Notes under the pieces: generated by a model | Seen by the model: only the letters and a program-made list of their open reading frames with translations | Told to the model about the DNA's origin: nothing | Database searches by the model: none | Origin: an uncultured Pseudogracilibacillus sp. | Lineage (GTDB): Bacteria > Bacillota > Bacilli > Bacillales > Amphibacillaceae | Assembly: GCA_937974845.1 (NCBI GenBank) | Contig: CALJVC010000008.1 | Location: 1 to 6,845, forward strand | Direction: 5' to 3' | DNA: 6,845 nt | Shown: one piece after another, positions 5,297 through 6,845 of the stretch | Numbering within the stretch: the stretch's first letter is position 1 | How the letters are laid out: every line of letters begins with the position of its first letter | Position numbers and translations under genes: made by a program

Positions 5297-6739
5297 CTAA
5301 TTCTTTCGTATCTCAAACCCCAACTTAATCGGCCCATTCCATTCCAACTCACGCATATCATTTACGATGGCTTTTTTAGGCCCTTGTTCGCACACTTTTT
5401 TAAAGCTCTCAACAGTTTCTTTTGAGCCACCAACGACAACCACAACATCCCCATTGTTTAAGTTACGGGTATACCCATTAAGACCCCGTCGTAGTGCTTG
5501 CCGTTTAATCCACTTCCGATAGCCTACACCTTGAACTTTTCCCGATATAACAAAGCGTTTCGTATAGCTTTTCTTACTTATGGGTTTTAAAGTAACTTCT
5601 TCGGTTAATTGATTTCGTAAAATCCTCCTGATTTCCCTAAAATCAAAGTAAAATTTCATATTTTCTCCAGAAGGGGACTCACTTTCTGGAAAATAATAAT
5701 CAATAATTATCTTAGGAACATTCCTAGCTACCCCTTCGTCAGGAAAGACGTGCATGGAAATATCGGCTGTCCCATTTAATTCTATTATGTAAGCAACATT
5801 ATCATTTACAATCATGTCTAATCCAACATGAAAAAGGTTAGGAATAGCTTCTCTAGCTTTTATAGCCGTAGCCTTCATATATTCACTAATTGAATCTGTC
5901 ACATCAACGGGATCCCCACCAGCAGAAATATTACTTGCTCCTTTTAAAAAGATTTGTTCATCTTTTGCTGGTACAGAATCTAAGGATAGACGTTGCGCTT
6001 TTAAATAGTCACGCACCGTATCGTCTATTTCGATTAATTTCGTCCTTAAATAAGGATTATATTTCCTCGCTTTATTTTTCTTTTCTATTAAATTTTTAAT
6101 ATTACTTTGTCCATCCCCCACTATATTGGCAGGAACTCTTTCTGTAGCAGCGGCTATCCTATCACCAATGACATAAACTCGATATTCTTTCCCTTGGTAA
6201 AACTCTTCAAGCATGAACTCTGTATAATCTGGATTAGCTTTAGTTTTTGTGAGAGCAGATATCAACTCTTCCTCGTTACCAATATTTGTAATAACACCTT
6301 TGCCTAAGCTACCGAAGACTGGTTTTACTACCACTGGATAGCTAAAGTCTGAATGTTTAAGTCGAGCGATAATATCCTTAATGGACTCTTCTTTTGAAAA
6401 CTTAAAGCCTTTCGGTGTAGGGATTCCCAACTGTAATAAACGTTGCTTTGTAGCAAACTTATCATTAACTATTTCTACTGCTTCATTGGCAACTAAATCT
6501 CCCCGAGAGCGGTAAAAATAATGAATTTGACCAGTTTCTTCATTTTTTAAAGAAAAGGATTTCGCCAAAGGTTCAAAGCCAACAATTTTTAAATCGGTCA
6601 CTTTTTCTGGTCTCGCATACCAGGTAAGCGTTAAGCCTCGCCGCCAACCTTCTAAAGCAAGTAAGTATGCATCTAAATTAAAACCACTAATTCCTGTTAT
6701 AATTTGTGGTCTTAGCCAACTAGGGAATTTTTGTCCCAT
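5297..6739 (-). CDS. ATP-grasp carboxylate-amine ligase with intact acylphosphatase domain (paralogue A)
   Basis: 480 residues. The N-terminal domain shared with the paralogues has ALEGWRRG (28-35) and SRGD (78-81). The ATP-grasp domain spans about 92-352: VVVKP with Lys139, Gly-rich GSLGKG (143-148), RVPANIVGDG (201-210), SAGGDPVDVTD (272-282), GLDMI (306-310) and ELN (320-322). These match the ATP-grasp part of cyanophycin synthetases and related amide ligases. The predicted reaction is ATP-driven amide or peptide bond formation through an acyl phosphate; the substrates are unknown. The C-terminal acylphosphatase domain (about 394-468) keeps GKVQGVGYR (catalytic Arg408) and RNLNNG (catalytic Asn426), so it may be active. 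The protein lacks the basic tail found in B and C. A TTG at 6742 directly precedes the ATG; the ATG is preferred because GAGG (6750-6747) lies 7 bases from it but only 4 from the TTG. It starts 17 bp after the upstream gene and 38 bp separate it from the CapA-like gene. Confidence 0.9.
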   Translation of the reverse strand: MGQKFPSWLRPQIITGISGFNLDAYLLALEGWRRGLTLTWYARPEKVTDLKIVGFEPLAKSFSLKNEETGQIHYFYRSRGDLVANEAVEIVNDKFATKQRLLQLGIPTPKGFKFSKEESIKDIIARLKHSDFSYPVVVKPVFGSLGKGVITNIGNEEELISALTKTKANPDYTEFMLEEFYQGKEYRVYVIGDRIAAATERVPANIVGDGQSNIKNLIEKKNKARKYNPYLRTKLIEIDDTVRDYLKAQRLSLDSVPAKDEQIFLKGASNISAGGDPVDVTDSISEYMKATAIKAREAIPNLFHVGLDMIVNDNVAYIIELNGTADISMHVFPDEGVARNVPKIIIDYYFPESESPSGENMKFYFDFREIRRILRNQLTEEVTLKPISKKSYTKRFVISGKVQGVGYRKWIKRQALRRGLNGYTRNLNNGDVVVVVGGSKETVESFKKVCEQGPKKAIVNDMRELEWNGPIKLGFEIRKN

Positions 6740-6743
6740 CAAT

Positions 6744-6750
6744 CTCCCTC
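6744..6750 (-). promoter_or_regulatory. Ribosome binding site of paralogue A
   Basis: GAGGGAG on the minus strand. The spacing fits the ATG at 6739 better than the adjacent in-frame TTG at 6742. It sits in the 17-bp gap after the upstream gene, so translation of the two may be linked. Confidence 0.65.
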
Positions 6751-6756
6751 TTTTCT

Positions 6757-6845
6757 TTAATTTCTACGAAATATAGAAGATAGGGTTCGGAAAGGTTTCA
6801 TAATTCGCCAAGAAGTACTGTTTTCAATATGATGAATATCCTTTT
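6757..6845 (-). CDS. C-terminal end of an upstream gene, possibly a glycosyltransferase
   Basis: Only the last 28 codons and the TAA stop (6759-6757) are in the window. The frame is open to the right edge. The peptide contains NSTSWRIMKPFR and ends in SSIFRRN. The S-x-SWR-I-x-x-P-x-R pattern is familiar from the C-termini of some glycosyltransferases and related surface-polysaccharide proteins, where it follows a helical segment. That is a family resemblance from memory and not a domain match. The stop is 17 bp before the ATG of paralogue A, so the two genes are probably co-transcribed, which ties the ligase cluster to glycan synthesis. The other two frames on this strand have early stops, which leaves this as the best reading. 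Confidence 0.6.
   Translation of the reverse strand, partial: KDIHHIENSTSWRIMKPFRTLSSIFRRN

Noticed and set aside
5890..6307. Two plus-strand open frames within paralogue A
   Set aside because: They are antisense to conserved ATP-grasp motifs.
6740..6742. TTG as start of paralogue A
   Set aside because: It is one codon before an ATG and only 4 bases from the GAGG core; the ATG at 6739 has the better spacing.

Overview
The window is AT-rich and looks like a Bacillota (Firmicutes) chromosome, most likely from the Bacillaceae. The reasons are the strong purine-rich ribosome binding sites (GGAGGTGA, AAAGGAG, AGAGGT), a TTG start, a Gram-positive type signal peptide with peptidoglycan-binding repeats, and the protein families present. 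Genus cannot be fixed from sequence alone. Every gene lies on the minus strand, so the window reads right to left.

Layout in transcription order: (1) 6845-6757, the last 28 codons of an upstream gene, with a tail resembling the S-x-SWR-I-x-x-P-x-R end seen in some glycosyltransferase-type proteins. (2) 6739-5297, ATP-grasp ligase with an intact C-terminal acylphosphatase domain (called A here). (3) 5258-4206, a CapA/PgsA-type metallophosphatase-fold protein without a signal peptide. (4) 4177-2786, a degenerate paralogue of A (B) that has lost the recognisable ATP-grasp and acylphosphatase catalytic residues. (5) 2747-1215, a third paralogue (C) with an intact ATP-grasp domain and a half-broken acylphosphatase domain. 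(6) After a 115-bp gap, 1099 to beyond position 1, a secreted protein with an acidic linker and at least four 69-residue peptidoglycan-binding repeats, cut by the window edge.

Genes 1 to 5 are separated by only 17, 38, 28 and 38 bp and have no visible terminator between them, so they are probably one transcript. The ATP-grasp domains carry cyanophycin-synthetase-like signatures (RVPANIVGDG and a GGD-x-x-DVTD block). They should activate a carboxylate as acyl phosphate and join it to an amine. CapA/PgsA proteins accompany poly-gamma-glutamate synthesis, but no Mur-ligase-like PgsB/CapB or PgsC is visible here. The working inference is a cell-surface peptide, polyamino acid or amide-modified glycan pathway in which the ligases are ATP-grasp enzymes and one paralogue is a pseudoenzyme. 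The product is unknown. The downstream wall-binding protein probably has its own promoter but fits a cell-envelope theme. No RNA genes, insertion sequences or CRISPR arrays were seen, and there is no gene-free stretch over 300 bases.
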